Origin: Chaenocephalus aceratus
Lineage: Eukaryota > Chordata > Actinopteri > Perciformes > Channichthyidae
Direction: 5' to 3'
DNA length: 64,000 bases
Assembly: GCA_023974075.1 (NCBI GenBank)
Contig: CM043790.1
Span: 20,785,883-20,849,882, forward strand
The notes beneath the pieces were generated by a model. It ran no database searches, was not told the DNA's origin, and saw nothing but the letters and a program-made list of their open reading frames with translations. Below, piece after piece: positions 45,935 to 58,779 of this stretch. The position numbers and the translations under genes were made by a program. Every line of letters starts with the position of its first letter. Position 1 is the first letter of the stretch.

Positions 45935-48485
45935 GTTAAATACTTTGTATAATGTGTGTAGATGGTCACTATAAGGAATTGTATGTTGTTCAGGATGATT
46001 TTAGTTTATTATCAGTAAATCATTATGCCCTTCCGACCTCAATCTGAATCATTTTGTCTAAAAATTAAACAATACAATTGACACCTGATATTTCCTAGTA
46101 GCTGTAGAAGTTAAACTGAATTTCACAATGTTTGACAAAAATACAGAATATTTTAGCAAGTCTGTCTACAATGTTTCCAGTTTGATGTTTTAGCTGTGTC
46201 ACAGTTTATAGTACATTTATGTCGTTATGTCTTTTGATTCCTAACAATTCCTTCCATGGCCAAATGGAACTGAATTATTTTCACAATTATTTTATGATTA
46301 CTGAAAGTACCCAATATGCTGATCTGTATTCAATTTAATAAACAAAATGTTTTCAAATTCTGTCTTCATACCTGTTTCATTCGAATGTGTTTTCTGAATT
46401 GTTTTATATCACACAACATTTTGATGTACAGTATCAGTGTTTTTGTTTGCATATTTATAAGGTGCATGGGTTTGCTTATATTTTGTATTTCATCAAGACC
46501 CACAGTGAAAATAAGTGGCTGAATTAACACTGTATCCCTGGGCCAGATGTTAATAAATTGGTATTATGATTAAATACATTTGTATTGATAAATAATACCT
46601 GCTATACTGCTAGTTACATCTGTAATAACATCAAATAATAGGGCAACCTGAATGAAACAATGAAATGCCTTTCAATTGAAATATTTTATATATATATATA
46701 TATAATAATTACATTATATTTTAGAGGGCGCAAACAATGTTTTAGTTTGACAGGAAATCATAATCTTATAAGCATTAAGCTTTTTATATTGCATACATTA
46801 AAAATGGAAACTAAAAATGGAAACTTCACGGATTAAATGCAACTGAATTCTTAATTCTTAAATAAAACACAAAATTAAATATATACAGTTTGATAAGAAA
46901 ATAAGTTCAAGAAGTTCAAGTCAGATTTTGTCTTTATTTATTCATTCTTTGGAACAATTACACAAAAGTAAGAGTTGTCTGCTTCAGTGAAAATGCAGCA
47001 GTTAAACGAGTAAAAAGGTAACACAAGGTGGAACTTCAGTATAATACAACATGCTCAATAAATCACCACTGAAAGTTATCCACAACTCCTGTAAACAGTA
47101 TATCTGATATTTAGTGTAATATGGAGAAACTAAATATTTGAAAATGGACAGTTTAAAGGTAAAGTGGAAATCCGTGAAACATCCATCATCCATTACTTTG
47201 GAAATGCCATTAATTATTGCAAAAAAAACAAATATGAGACACGTTGCAATCTGAAACAGGATGGTATTGTGGGGAGATGACAACTATGGAATGAAATGTG
47301 AATATTCACAGCTGTCACATGGTTAAACCTTATGACAGTCAAATAAAATCAAGCATTCAATCAAATAAGAAAACAAAATTGCCTGTCAAAATTCCAAATT
47401 GTGAGAGCACAAACAAGATAATATAATCAATCAATCAGACAAATAAAGTTGCCAACAAATCAGTTTACATAGAGTCTTTCTAGCTCCCGTTTATCCTTCT
47501 CCTCTGTCAACCTTGGCAATGAAGAAATATCAGCAGAGAAAAAAAGCCAGGATTTATACAGAACTTAAGAAAAATCCCCACCTGCTGGAAACTCCATGGG
47601 GTATTAGGCTTTGTAATGGACCATACTGTATTTTTATTATATCAACAAAAAGGTCAGTATATGCTTTATTTTAGGTGAAGAATTGGAATAAGCATCATCC
47701 ATCCTCCACTGTGCTAAGAGATCTAAGAGATCAAAATTGGTTCAAAGTGACCTGGCATCTATTCTACCCCTTAGGGATCCGACGATAAAGCACTAAAGTA
47801 ATCTTTTTCAGGGGGCACTCGTGAAACAAAGAACATTTGGGTCTCTGTGATTGCATTTTGTTCCAGCTCAAATTATATATTAATACAGTGGCCACAAATG
47901 TGGTCTTCTTAACACAATTTCCCTCCATGACTTACAGCACTTTCATCTGTTTCCATAAATATCCTCTCCATATAAATTCATAAATGTGTCATATCCTTGC
48001 AATACAATAAACTGTGCCATATTTCACAGATGGTGAAGCTAAAAATGAGATTTCCTGCTAAGAGCAAGCAAGAAGGAACCTGTGCTACTTCTCTGCTGTT
48101 TAATAATTGCACTGTGGTAACCTACAGCTAAAAGATATACAACAACAAAGTAAAATACTATTAAAACAAAACACTTCAAAAAGAAATTGGTGGGAGATTT
48201 AAGTGGGAAATGAGAATGTTTGAATGCAAGAAACTGTTTATCATTTGTATTGTTACATCAAATAAAAAATTAAAGTTTATGTTGATTTACATTTTCAAAC
48301 ACTTCTATCACAATATATGAAAATATTAAGAAAATCTTGGCTTCAAGTAGCTCTTTTCCCTTTTCATTCCAAATAAAGAATTTGTGTAGTAAGTACATTT
48401 GTTTTGCTGACAGAGGCAGTTGAAAAAGGCATCTGCTTATCATGAAGTCAATTACATTTTGGAGTTTCACATTGAAAGAAAAAAA
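45935..48485. other. RAG2-RAG1 convergent intergenic region and 3' UTRs
   Basis: AT-rich spacer between the two stop codons, expected to hold both 3' untranslated regions. An AATAAA at 46337-46342 could serve RAG2. On the minus strand, AATAAA complements at 47665-47670 and 47633-47638 could serve RAG1. A TA microsatellite lies at about 46688-46705. No third gene is visible. Confidence 0.5.
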
Positions 48486-51400
48486 TCAAACTTTAAGAAT
48501 GTCCAGAGACATGTCCTCATAATCCTGGCTCTCTACTGGGTTAATGGTGGCTTGCAGAGCTTTGGAAGAGTCCTTGTGAGCTTCCATGAACTTCTGCAAG
48601 TATTTGGAAGTGTACAGCCAGTGATGTTTCAACACGTCCTCAAGCTCAAAGGCCTTTGACTGACGAGCATTCATTTTACGGAAACGCCTGAACAGTTTGT
48701 TTGCCGACTCGTTCCCTTCGCTGGCCCAGGCTCCTATGGATCCATCTCTCTCTATGATTTCAGGCACATGGGCCAGGGTCTTGTGCAAATAATTGGTTAT
48801 CTTTCCATTGTATCTATATTTGAAGGTAGAAGAGAGAAGGTCTGCAAAGCGCTGTGAGTTAAAGCTGAAGCGGCACAGCTGGTCGGGGCACTCCTTGGCA
48901 GGGCAGGTGGCACGCCACACAGGCTTCATCTGGACGTAGATACTCATAAGCTCCCTCAGGGCTTCCCTCCGCTCCTCTGAGGGCACCAGCTCACACACCA
49001 CATCCACAGCCTCCTGGGTCATTAGCCTGCGGGCATAGTTCCCATTCATCCTCATGACCGGTTTGACCTTCAGCTTTTTCCTCAGCTGTTTATCCAGGGC
49101 TGCCCTCCAGCTGCGCCGCTCCTCCCGACTGGGGTTGACCTTTTTGTACACCTCCCCGATCTCGTCCTGGAAGATTTTGTAGAACTCTGTGGCATTGCCA
49201 ATGTCACAGTGTAGCGCATCCAGCGTGGGGTGCATCTCCATGAACGGCTTGGCGGAGACACCTTTGACTCTGTCCCGCAGCTCGTCTACAGACTCGGAAA
49301 ATGGGTTGGTTCTCCATATCTCGTAGCGATCCAAGTTCTCTACATGACTGCGGGTGACCGAGTGGAGCACCATGTTTTCAGAGGCCTCTGCCCGGGTGGA
49401 GTCACAGAGAGTGCAGACATAGGTGGACCCAGAGGCTTCAAGGCCCTCCATCTCACGCACCATCTTCTCATCGTATCCTGTACCTCTGAAGTGGAATCGG
49501 AAGGAGCGAGCTAGTCCACCCAAGGATAGGATGAGCCTGCTCCCCTTCATTGCTTTACGCTCGGCAACTACAGGCCCCAGGATAGCTGTGAGTGTCTCAT
49601 GGTCTGACTCATCCACAAACATCAGGCAAAGGGGCTTACATGACAGTTCTGAGTTTGGCTTGGGCTCAGTGAAAATGGTAACTTCCTTCTCCTCGTTGTC
49701 TGGCTTGACAGAGACAGACATGACAGTAAAAGAAAAACGTACAGCCTTCTCAGGGACAGCTGGTCCCCCGCCATGTTTCTCACTGACATCGCCCATGCCA
49801 TCACAGGATTCTTTGATCTTGACACTGAAGCCTGAGGTACAAGCACTGTCTTCCATACCAGCCTCTCTGAGACCCTCCATGATGTCCTCCTCCAGATCCT
49901 TTAATGCTGACACCAGAGCCACATCGTAGCGAAACCGGCGAGTGATGGTGTCAGCTGGGAAGTCATCCACCGAGGAAGTCCATCCAGAGAGCCCGTTAAT
50001 AATGCCAACATTGCAAGATGTAGACACATTCTTGAGAGCTGGCTGCCATTCAAACTCGAGGAAGCCAGGGAGAAGCTCCTTCTCTGCAGCTCGCAGGGTG
50101 TGCAGCGGCTGAAAGATCTGGCGGCCACTGGTGGCTTTGACAGTCCGGTACATCTTGTGATACTGGCTGCAGCTCAGGAAGGTGTTGACCCGAATGGCCA
50201 AGCACACAGCAGGATGCAGCCCAAACCCTCTGCCTGTGAAGATAGAAAATGGAAAAAGATAAAGTTTCAGAGGGAGACAGAAAGAGGCAAAGTAAAATAA
50301 ATAAAAATATATATGCAAGAGGAATAGATTTGGAATTATTTAACACCAAACTGTAGAAGCCAATTTATACGGCTTTGAAAAGAACTGGAGTATCTAACAT
50401 TTCCTCATTTAATATCCCACATTTCGAGTCATTTATACTACAAGACTGAGAAAATCACAAATGTAACAACCAAATGTAAATGTATCATTGTCAAAAGCCT
50501 TCGAGCCCATGATTAGAAAATTCAATATTTCCTAATATCCAAATGTTATAAGGGGACAGAGGGTGAATGAGTAAAGCTGGCAAAAGTGATGTATTGGCTG
50601 CAGATGAAAACAGACACCAGCTGGCTTCTATTCCCCTGAGAGAAGGATGGTGCTGTCTGTGTAATTTGCAGATACAAGAGCTGCTGATGTTGTTTTGATT
50701 CTAACAGCCCCTTCACAAGAGTTGTTATTGTGCATAAAAGGGAGTGTGAGACTGAGAGACTGACGGACAAGCAGGCAGAGAGTGATAAAGAAAAAAAGCA
50801 GGGAGGGGTTGAGCGTCAAACAGCGTGGCGCTTCAATCAAAAGTGGACAATAATGAAATGCATCAAATATCACAGAAGAAATGTTCTCCCTCTTCAAAAG
50901 TGAACTTTTATAACTCATTGTTATTTATGAAACTACTGTATTCCTCAGAGATAGGCGGAAATATTATAGAGAAAATACTTTTCATAATTTTCTTTTGTGT
51001 GTGTCTTGGCTGCAGAGTTTTTGGGTTCATTAAACAAAAGCCTTATAATAGTCTCTTACCTTGCATTATGGCCTCTAGCTCGTCTGCCTGTCGGTGTTCA
51101 TTCCCAGACCTCAGTGCAAGCAGAAACAGAGTCTGGCACACAGACTTCAGGTCACCACCTTCCTCTTTATCTGCAAATGCCTTCAGCTGGTTCTTCATAT
51201 CCCTCAGCCGATGCTTCTGGGCCCGACGTGTTAGCGATAGCAGGTGCTGACGGGGTCTTCCACCTTTATTGGTGAGCAGGTAGCTGTCAAGTTTGGATGT
51301 CTGCTGTTTTCCATCCTGTTCATCCAGCTCATGGCTCTGACAATGGGCTTTAAATGAGTCAACCCTTACCTGCTTGCCACAGGGGCAGAGCAGAGGCAGG

Positions 51401-52624
51401 GAGTGTAAGGCTGATAAGAAGGCTTTGGCAGGCGAGGTCAGATCATTGGGGGCACACGTCAAGTTGCAGGCTGGGCAGAGAGGCCCCAGAACGTGGATGT
51501 ATTTAATAATACAGCTGTGGCAGAACAGGTGCCCACAGGGGGACTGGACTGGATTAGAGAGCAGGTGGTCACACACCAGGCAGGTGAAAGAAAAGAGGAA
51601 GTCTACAGGGAGCTTCTCAGAGATCAGCTTGGTGTTCAGGTGGTCTTTCTGGCAGTGGGTGATGTTTCTGACCCATTGCTCTCTCTGGATGCGGGGATTC
51701 CTCCATGCCTTGAGCACAGGGCCATGATGAGGGTCTCCAAATGGTCTCAGAACCCTCTTCTCACCAACAGTAATGCTGTCTCCATTATCCCACCTGGCTC
51801 TTTTTGCCAGACTTTGGGCTCTGGGAATGGCTTTTCGCCTCTTCCTCCTAGTCCGCTGGAATGAAGGTTTTCTGGGTGAGCAAAGATGACAGGTGTGAGA
51901 GTGAGGTTTCCACTCGGGGACTCTCGTTCTCGAGAAGCTGCAGAAGCCCCCTCCTCGTATGGCGACCACCCAGCAGCGATGGCAGAAGGAAAGAGGGTGG
52001 ACAGATTCTGTGTCCTCTGTCACATCCACTTTGAAGACTTTGAGAAGTACACCTGGCCAGCTTGTGAACTTGCAGCCCATTTTACGAAGGGAACCTTTGC
52101 TGACCTCATCCAGATCCCCATGAACATCGTGCACCGGTCCTTTGACTTTTCTCAAGGCCGTTCCGCAAAGACGGCACAAGCACCTTTTATAGAGGGAAAA
52201 CAAAGCTGTCAAAACCTTTAAACTAAATGCATGTACAATATGTTTAAATTAAATTAACTTGAGTTTAATTGAAAGGGACATTTTATTACCTTAGGTGGTT
52301 CATGTGGATGTCCATTTCCTGTAGCTTCTTGTCCACCCGCCAGCCAGGGCCCTCTACATTTTCCTTGCTTTTTCCTCCTAGGCATAATTTCATGACACTC
52401 CCTGGGCATATGTCATTATCTAACTCTGTATTCAGAGCTGCAGGAGGTGAGATCCCTAACACGGCTCCTTTCTCAGGCTGAGAGTCACTGGGCAGAGGGG
52501 CCTTCTCCATTGACTTGAGCCTAAACAGTTTAAACTTCCACTGAGAGTACTTGGAGTGGGGATGGTGGAGCTCAGCCGGCATGGAGGATCTGGGGCCATC
52601 TGTCTCCAGACTCTCCTCCATCAT
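48486..52624 (-). CDS. rag1: RAG1, V(D)J recombinase catalytic subunit (three coding exons)
   Basis: DDE-family recombinase that, with RAG2, cuts at recombination signal sequences. Coding segments are 52624-52290, 52183-51060 and 50233-48486; joined length is 3207 bases, or 1068 residues. Exon 1 begins [14 protein letters not shown] and may start at the second Met. Exon 2 holds N-terminal cysteine pairs (CLCRLCG, CHRCW), a RING finger at about 313-351 ([21 protein letters not shown]), a C2H2-type finger at about 378-396, and the start of the nonamer-binding region ([19 protein letters not shown]). Exon 3 carries the RNase H-like core. The catalytic triad aligns to D631 (ESCDGMGD), D741 (GTGYDEK) and E995 (SEGNESANK), with the same 254-residue spacing between the last two as in mouse. 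No stop or frameshift is seen, so it appears functional. Confidence 0.97.
50234..51059 (-). other. RAG1 coding intron 2 (826 bp)
   Basis: Donor CAAG|GTAAGAG and acceptor ATCTTCACAG| with a long pyrimidine tract. It splits the Gly codon after IMQ (G/GC), restoring the conserved IMQGRGFG text. Open frames continuing into it on either side are read-through artefacts. Confidence 0.9.
52184..52289 (-). other. RAG1 coding intron 1 (106 bp)
   Basis: Donor CTAAG|GTAATA and acceptor CTCTATAAAAG|G. It splits an Arg codon (AG/G), giving [13 protein letters not shown] across the join. An alternative acceptor at TGCATTTAG, 35 bases upstream in the transcript, would also keep frame and add about 12 residues. 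I prefer the nearer site because it restores the expected spacing before the Cys-rich motif. Confidence 0.8.
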
Positions 52625-52645
52625 GATGAGACTTAGACCTTAGAC

Positions 52646-53852
52646 CCTGGGGAGGAGAGGAGAGCTTAGTTTGATGTATCCCAAATGTACGAAAATTATT
52701 CCAGCTGTCCATGAGACACATGGCTGCAGATGCCAGAGAAAAGATTTAAAGGTTCAGATGCTGAGACATCCCCAGAGCCTTCTTAGAGTTGAGCCCATGA
52801 CACCGTCTAGCTTTTCTTGATTTGTTTTGAATTCATACACCAAGTACCCTGAAATCCCACTGAACAGAGAGTGGTGAGCCTCTACCTAGAGCACTGTGTG
52901 ATGGCATAAGTGGCATTTAGATATTGTGTCAAATGCATGAGACAAGCATTGGGGGATCGATACAGCACAAAAATCTTCATTTCTCTCATCTCCAATCCCA
53001 TCGCTCAGGGAGCCATTGTGAATTTATTTCTTTGACACAGCGAGTTTGCTAAATGGGCAACCTTATCCCTGCAAGGCTGTCAATCATTTATATTAGTCAT
53101 TTTCTTGGCTGGAGAGAGAATTGGAGCCCCGGGGGGGGGGGGGGGGGGGGGGGGGGGGCGGGGGGGAATTGGAGGAACAGGAAACTTATTTCATAATACA
53201 TATTTATTGACCAAACAGGATGGAAAAGAAAATAAGAAACCATCATATTGAATAAAGATATTACAAAAAATATTACAAACACAACATTGTTCAATTTAGG
53301 AGTCATATTTTACAGCCAAATGCTCTTATGATGTGGCACAGGTAAGATCAATGATACTGCTGCACCAACAGCCCTTATTTCATCTCCCCAATACTATATT
53401 GGTTTCATTACAAGTTCAGACAATAAAGCAGTCAAAACAATCTTACCATTGCACAATACTGTGCATAGCCTAGCATCTTCCGTCTATCCATCTTTACGTA
53501 TTCCTGTTATGTTTTGTCCCTGGAAGGCTTGAAAGTATCTGGCAGTACTCCATCATTGCTTGGCTCTCTGTGTACTTGACATGCTGAACTCTCCTTTGAG
53601 ACAAACAGCTGAGCCTGTATGCAAGTGTGTCAGCTGGGCTCTTACCTTGTTTTTCAGTCTCAGCTGGCGTCTGCTCCCCTGGGGGTCCTCTCTGCATGGG
53701 TGCACAAGGGAAGCCCTGGAGTCAGGCCTGACACACTACAGTACATATACTGTCTACGTTAGAGTCTGCCACAGCATGGAGCATCTGTTACCAGGAGTGA
53801 CGGCTTCATACAGTGGGATAGATCCTGTGTGGCTCCTAGTGTCTTGTATTTA
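52646..53852 (-). promoter_or_regulatory. Candidate RAG1 promoter and noncoding leader exon
   Basis: On the minus strand a TATAAATA box lies at 53852-53845 (GGGTATAAATACAAG). About 200 bases downstream is a near-perfect donor, AACAAG|GTAAGAG, with exon end at 53646. The coding exon is preceded at 52647-52648 by an acceptor with a long pyrimidine tract (CTCTCCTCTCCTCCCCAG), 22 bases before the ATG. Together they predict a noncoding first exon of about 175 bases and a 999-bp leader intron, a layout known for other RAG1 genes. The signals are seen; their use is inferred. Confidence 0.45.
53131..53166 (+). repeat. Poly-G tract (28 G, C, then 7 G)
   Basis: A run of 28 G, one C and 7 more G inside the predicted RAG1 leader intron. 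The strand is able to form G-quadruplexes. Its exact length is uncertain because such tracts assemble poorly. Confidence 0.9.
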
Positions 53853-54689
53853 TACCCTTCCTTTGAAAGGATCCCAACAGTCAACTCCTGACACCTGATA
53901 CAGGCAGCTGAGTTGATAAAAAACTAAGAAAACAAGGTCAACCCCAAAGCACAAGTGCAAACACATGTATGCACAGAATCCAACAGCCTAACCCAAACAA
54001 ACAACTTTTTACCACAACACACTAGAGAACACTTCTTTGTCAACTTTATCTCCCCTTTCTCATATCCATCTGCAGGCTCACCTCATCCAGGTGGCCTCTC
54101 TCTGAAACAAAGAGAGTTACTGTTAAACGGGAAAAAGCTTCGAGTGAAGTGACACAACAGCTGATATAATTGTTTTCTTATCCCACAAGCAAATACAAAG
54201 TCTGGCAAACCTTGTAATACAAATATTTCTAAAATATTACACTTAAAAATGAGGAATCTGAACAAACGATTATGAAGTGGTGGTGAATGTAGCTGAGTAG
54301 ATTACCTCAATTACTTTACCTGAGTACAACGTTTAGATTCTTGCTTGTTTTCATTCCACTTTCTACTTCTACTACTAGTAGTAGTTTAACAATTGTTCTA
54401 TTTTAACAGTGTATATCAAATGTGGTATTAGCACTTTTACTTACGTTTAGAATGTGTGTTTTGAGATCTTCAAATCTTAAATGACAACATTATAATGTCA
54501 GACCCAATGTTTACAAAGGATGCTGACATCAAGACAAAACAATTACAGTGACACGTGTCACATCAGAGACAGAGGTTGCGTGAGTTGTTGACAGGAGAAG
54601 TTATTAAGTCTGTACGTGTTGGATAGCGTACGTGGAGGCAGCAGGTATAAAGAGACGTGTGTAGTAAGGGTGTGAATTGGGCAATACAA
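53853..54689. other. Upstream flank of RAG1, nothing recognised
   Basis: AT-rich sequence beyond the candidate RAG1 promoter with no further gene. Confidence 0.35.
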
Positions 54690-54958
54690 AGGACTAATCG
54701 CTTTTCTAAATCCTTCATCCCTTCTGCACTCAAACTTTTAAATTCTTGAAAAGGCTTTTAAACTTGATTATTTATTTATTTATTTATTATTGTGATGCTT
54801 TGAACTATTTATAGTGTATTATTATAATGATCCACATCTGTGCTCCCGGGTGTATCTGTGTGTTTTCTTCTTGTATGTTCCTGCCTGTGTACATGACATA
54901 AACTGCTGCTCATAACCAATTGCCCCTTGCGGGATTAATAAAGTTGTTGATTGAATAT
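54690..54958 (+). mobile_element. Rex1-like LINE 3' end
   Basis: The stretch ends CCCCTTGCGGGATTAATAAA followed by GTTGTTGATTGA. This matches the 3' terminal pattern of Rex1/Babar-type fish LINEs (short GC-rich block then ATTAATAAAG). An ATTT microsatellite lies at about 54765-54788. No coding part remains. Confidence 0.45.
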
Positions 54959-57900
54959 TTGATAAACGCGAATCACACGAAAACTAAATGATGATTTTTA
55001 AAGAGCTTGAATCAATGAACAAAACATGTAAAGTCATATTAATTGTGGCAAGGATAATGATTGTCATTGTTATGATTGTCATTCTAATTACTGCATTATT
55101 GAGACTTTTCCCCCTTGCCACTTCACAACATCTTTCACTGATGCACCAGCAATTCAGGGGGTGACTGCTGTGAATCAAGAGGACAAACGCAGCGATACGA
55201 ATGACTCACATTAGGGTGAATACCAATTAGCAGAGTTAGCTGTTAGAGAGTGAAGAGTTGATCTTCAAATTATCATTTTGATAAGTGAGTTTTCAAAGCA
55301 GAGGTCATACCTGAATTGTTGATGTATAGGTCAAATAAAGTATTGAAATGTATGTTCTTTTTATTCCAAGGCATGTGCATTGTGTGTATATTGTGTTACT
55401 CGTCTTTTGGTCCACCCCTGTGAGTTTCTATCTGCAGATCTTCTCTCTTCATAACGTCAGCACATTTCATGTATTTCTCTGAATGCTTTCTCTCCGTCAC
55501 CAGTCTGAATGCGTTTTAATTAGACAGAATCGTCTGATGTAATGTCTCAGTAGGTATGGGGAGTATTTGCCCAAGATCATTCTTGTTTGTAATTATCCAG
55601 GGGATTAATCTGGTGTATTCGCCACAGGAGCCTGTTGCTGTTGCATTGGATTTGCAGGCTAAGTCATTAGATACACAGTCAGTGGGCACCAAACAACAGT
55701 TGGGTCTCTTCCACTCTTGTCAATTTAACATGTGAGCAGGATGAATAGTGGCAGGCTTTGCAGCTTAGATGGTGCATATGGTCAAGTGTGACCTTAGACA
55801 GCGGAGGTAGATTTGTTTGCTTCTTTATGACAAGCGTACTTAATCACAAGAAATGCTGAAACGCAAATTCACAGAGAAGTTAGAGGGATGAAAAGTGCTG
55901 TTTTATTGGCCTATTCAAATCCATCAGACACAGCTGGGAGATTTGGAGTGCACAATGTGTGATACATTACATATCAAAGAACAAGCAAATGATAGATTGT
56001 AGCAAGATGTTCCCAGCCTATTTATGGGTGATATTTAGATTTATGATAGCCAAGTAGCCACATGTGTCCAAGGTAAACGACACACCTAGCTCCCTGGCAG
56101 ACAGGGACAGAGCTGCAGATGTCTGCCTGACAAACAAGCAGTGATCCCCTGAGACCCTCATCTCTCTGCGGCTACTAATTGACTTGTTATTGATCAAGTC
56201 AAAGACAGTCTGATTTATGGGAAAGAGGACTTGTGGAGACAGCCACCTGGCATGGGGCAGAGTGTTATGAATGTGAGGAGCAAACCCTCCGGGAGTAGAT
56301 GCTGCAGTTTAGGAGGACATACAGGAGTTTGCAATGCACCAGTGACCTGACACTTTGCACCATGGGAGGGGGTGTTTTTTCTAATATGATGAATCCAAAC
56401 AACATCCAATGTGCGTGTGTTTATTAGTGTGTTGCAGGTGTGTGCAGTGGGAGGGATGAGTAGGAATGTGGCAGGGGCAGAACATGTGTTTGGGGGAAGA
56501 AGAGAGTGGAGTGTAAGGGGATGTGTTTCTGTGTTTGTGATTGTGTGTAGTTGACACAGACGACCAAGACTAATCAAATAAAAAGTAGTCCTTCTAATTT
56601 ATCCTTTAGAAACTTGAGAGTCATTACTTTTGGGTCTGTGTGTGTAAAACAAAGAGACAGAAAGGCAGAGAAAGGCAACGAGAGGCAAGGTGAGAGAGGT
56701 GAAAGACAGAAAAGGGGGATATAGTAGTGATCTTGTGTAAAGGAGTTTCACATGATAACAGGCTTAGCTCGGAGTGGAGAACACAAAAGGGCTTAAGGCT
56801 GATTGCGGGCTGTGACAAGGAAAGGGGCGAAGAGATCAAGCCTCCCAGGCAGAACTATGTAAGCCAAAGGTCCAAAAAAGACCCCCTGACAGCTCAAGTC
56901 ACATGGTAGCTTAAGGAAAAGTGTCGATAGCAGAGATAGACAATGAATGATTTCCACAGCAGCGTCTGTATATTCCTCCCTGGGATTAAAATGTCAGCAT
57001 CGTCCACATTTGAATAGACTGGCTGACATTGCTGCATGATATTTTGAAATGTCATGAAGAATGTAGACAACTTTGTGATTGTGTTACAGGTAAAGAGGGC
57101 ATCTCGCTCTCATATTTCCACTGGGTATTGTGAAATATATTGAGCATATGGTATGCAAATTTGTAATAGCATTTTCATAGCACGTTCAATAACTATTTCA
57201 GCCTTGCCCAGCCAATTCTCAGCGAGTGGCCTCCCCCTGTCCACCCGACCTATCCCTCATCCGGAGACATGATATGGCAGATTAATACTCAAAGAGGTAG
57301 ACTTCAATGCAGAGCTATTCATCAACGCTTCCTGCCAGAACGAACCCCTTACCCCACTACTCATATCCCCTCTCATTCATCTCCCTTGTCTCTCCTTCTA
57401 AAAGTCTTGTTTCCCTCGTCTCACCCCTCTCCTCTCACCCTCACCTCCGGTTTGGTTAATAATCAATTATGTGATTATTCCAATGAAGTGATTAATTACT
57501 GGTGCTTCCTCCCTCTGTACCACAGGTTAGTGTGCCTACAATCACACACTGACAGCCGGGGGACAGCTGAGGTGAGTGATGCTGTCTCGGGCCTCGTGTG
57601 ACCCTGTATGACTCCGCTGCGTTTGTTGTCGGCTCATCCTGACTGATGGAGCTTTAACAGAGAGCAGAGACACGCCACAACATCACAGCTTCTGCAAACA
57701 ACATCACCCACAAGCTACTGACAGCATGACACTGCAAAATCCTCCATGTCCAGCCATCCACATATACATTTTATTGGATAGTCTAGTATTTGGTCTGCAT
57801 TAATTTTCTTTCCAAGTCTTGCATTAAACAGTATCTCTCCCTTAGGCACTTAAGAGTTATTTTGGTTTTGGACCAATTCCATTGATCTTCTCTGGTCAGG

Positions 57901-58459
57901 TGAGTTACACAATAAGCAGAACAACATCAGGGTCAGCAACTATGAGTGTCAACCTTTAAAGAAATCCTGTTATTATAGCAAGACACAGCACATACAGGGC
58001 AATAACGTGCACATATTGCATTGATTGTGCTGGAGTTTAAAGTATGGCCCCCCGAGAGGCGGGATCTGCATCTGAGCAAGACAGATGGATGTTGATTCAC
58101 TCGCACTAAACCAAATGAAATTAAACCCTAAGCTAGATTCAGGAGCACTAGAGTAAAGTGGGGAATCAAGACCAGTGCCTTTCATCAAAATAACAATGCT
58201 CTTTAATTCTGTCTTAATTAAATGTAGATGCCCCTGATCGAGGAGCAGTCCCTTTGATGCCAGGGGACCTCCAGTCACATAAACATCCGCTCACTGGATT
58301 TGTCTTGTGTTTAACCATGTATTAGTCCTTTTTCCACAAACCGTCTGGTGCAAGTTTACACAGAAGGTTTGTCCGCTTAGGGGTAGTAGCTTGCAAACAA
58401 TTCCTCAAGATTTCATCCTTGAAGAGAGGATTTCTTTGTTCTTTGTCAAGTTGTTAAAC
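54959..58459. other. Gene-poor intergenic region
   Basis: No gene, RNA or clear repeat supported. A homeobox-motif-rich block lies at about 57450-57505 (see findings). Confidence 0.35.
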
Positions 58460-58655
58460 AACTTAATAATGCGGCTTTCACACCAGCGCTTTTCCCTTTC
58501 TAGCTCCGAGCTAGAGCTTTTCTGGTTCAGCTCCGGTTTCCCTTTTCTGCTCCCGCTCTGTTCACACCGCCCAGAGCCCGACTGGTGCTGCCGCTGCTGC
58601 GTCATGACGTCACCGTTTACATCGCTGATTTGCTCCCCAATGGCGTTACGGCGCT
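58460..58655 (+). repeat. GC-richer repeat-like block before an AAC array
   Basis: Sequence such as GGCTTTCACACCAGCGC and CTGTTCACACCGCCCAGAGC, with several AGCTCCG motifs and a TGACGTCA palindrome at about 58605. It looks like part of a dispersed fish element and not unique DNA. Family unknown. Confidence 0.35.
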
Positions 58656-58656
58656 C

Positions 58657-58696
<40 letters not shown>
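58656..58696 (+). repeat. (AAC)n microsatellite, about 41 bp
   Basis: Uninterrupted CAA/AAC trinucleotide repeat; an open frame through it (poly-Gln) is an artefact. Confidence 0.9.
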
Positions 58697-58779
58697 CTGC
58701 GTTGGGTCGATTATGGAAGCAAACAAGAGACAGAAGTATTTGAATTTTATCAGACACCGAATTTATAGCATTGAAAATA

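Noticed and set aside
52184..52212. Extending RAG1 exon 2 upstream to about 52212
   Set aside because: That reading uses a non-ATG start inside the intron; splicing at 52183 restores the expected sequence and phase.
56215..56577. 120-codon minus-strand frame
   Set aside because: Thr/Pro/Leu-rich with no domain and no splice or promoter context; likely chance in low-stop sequence.
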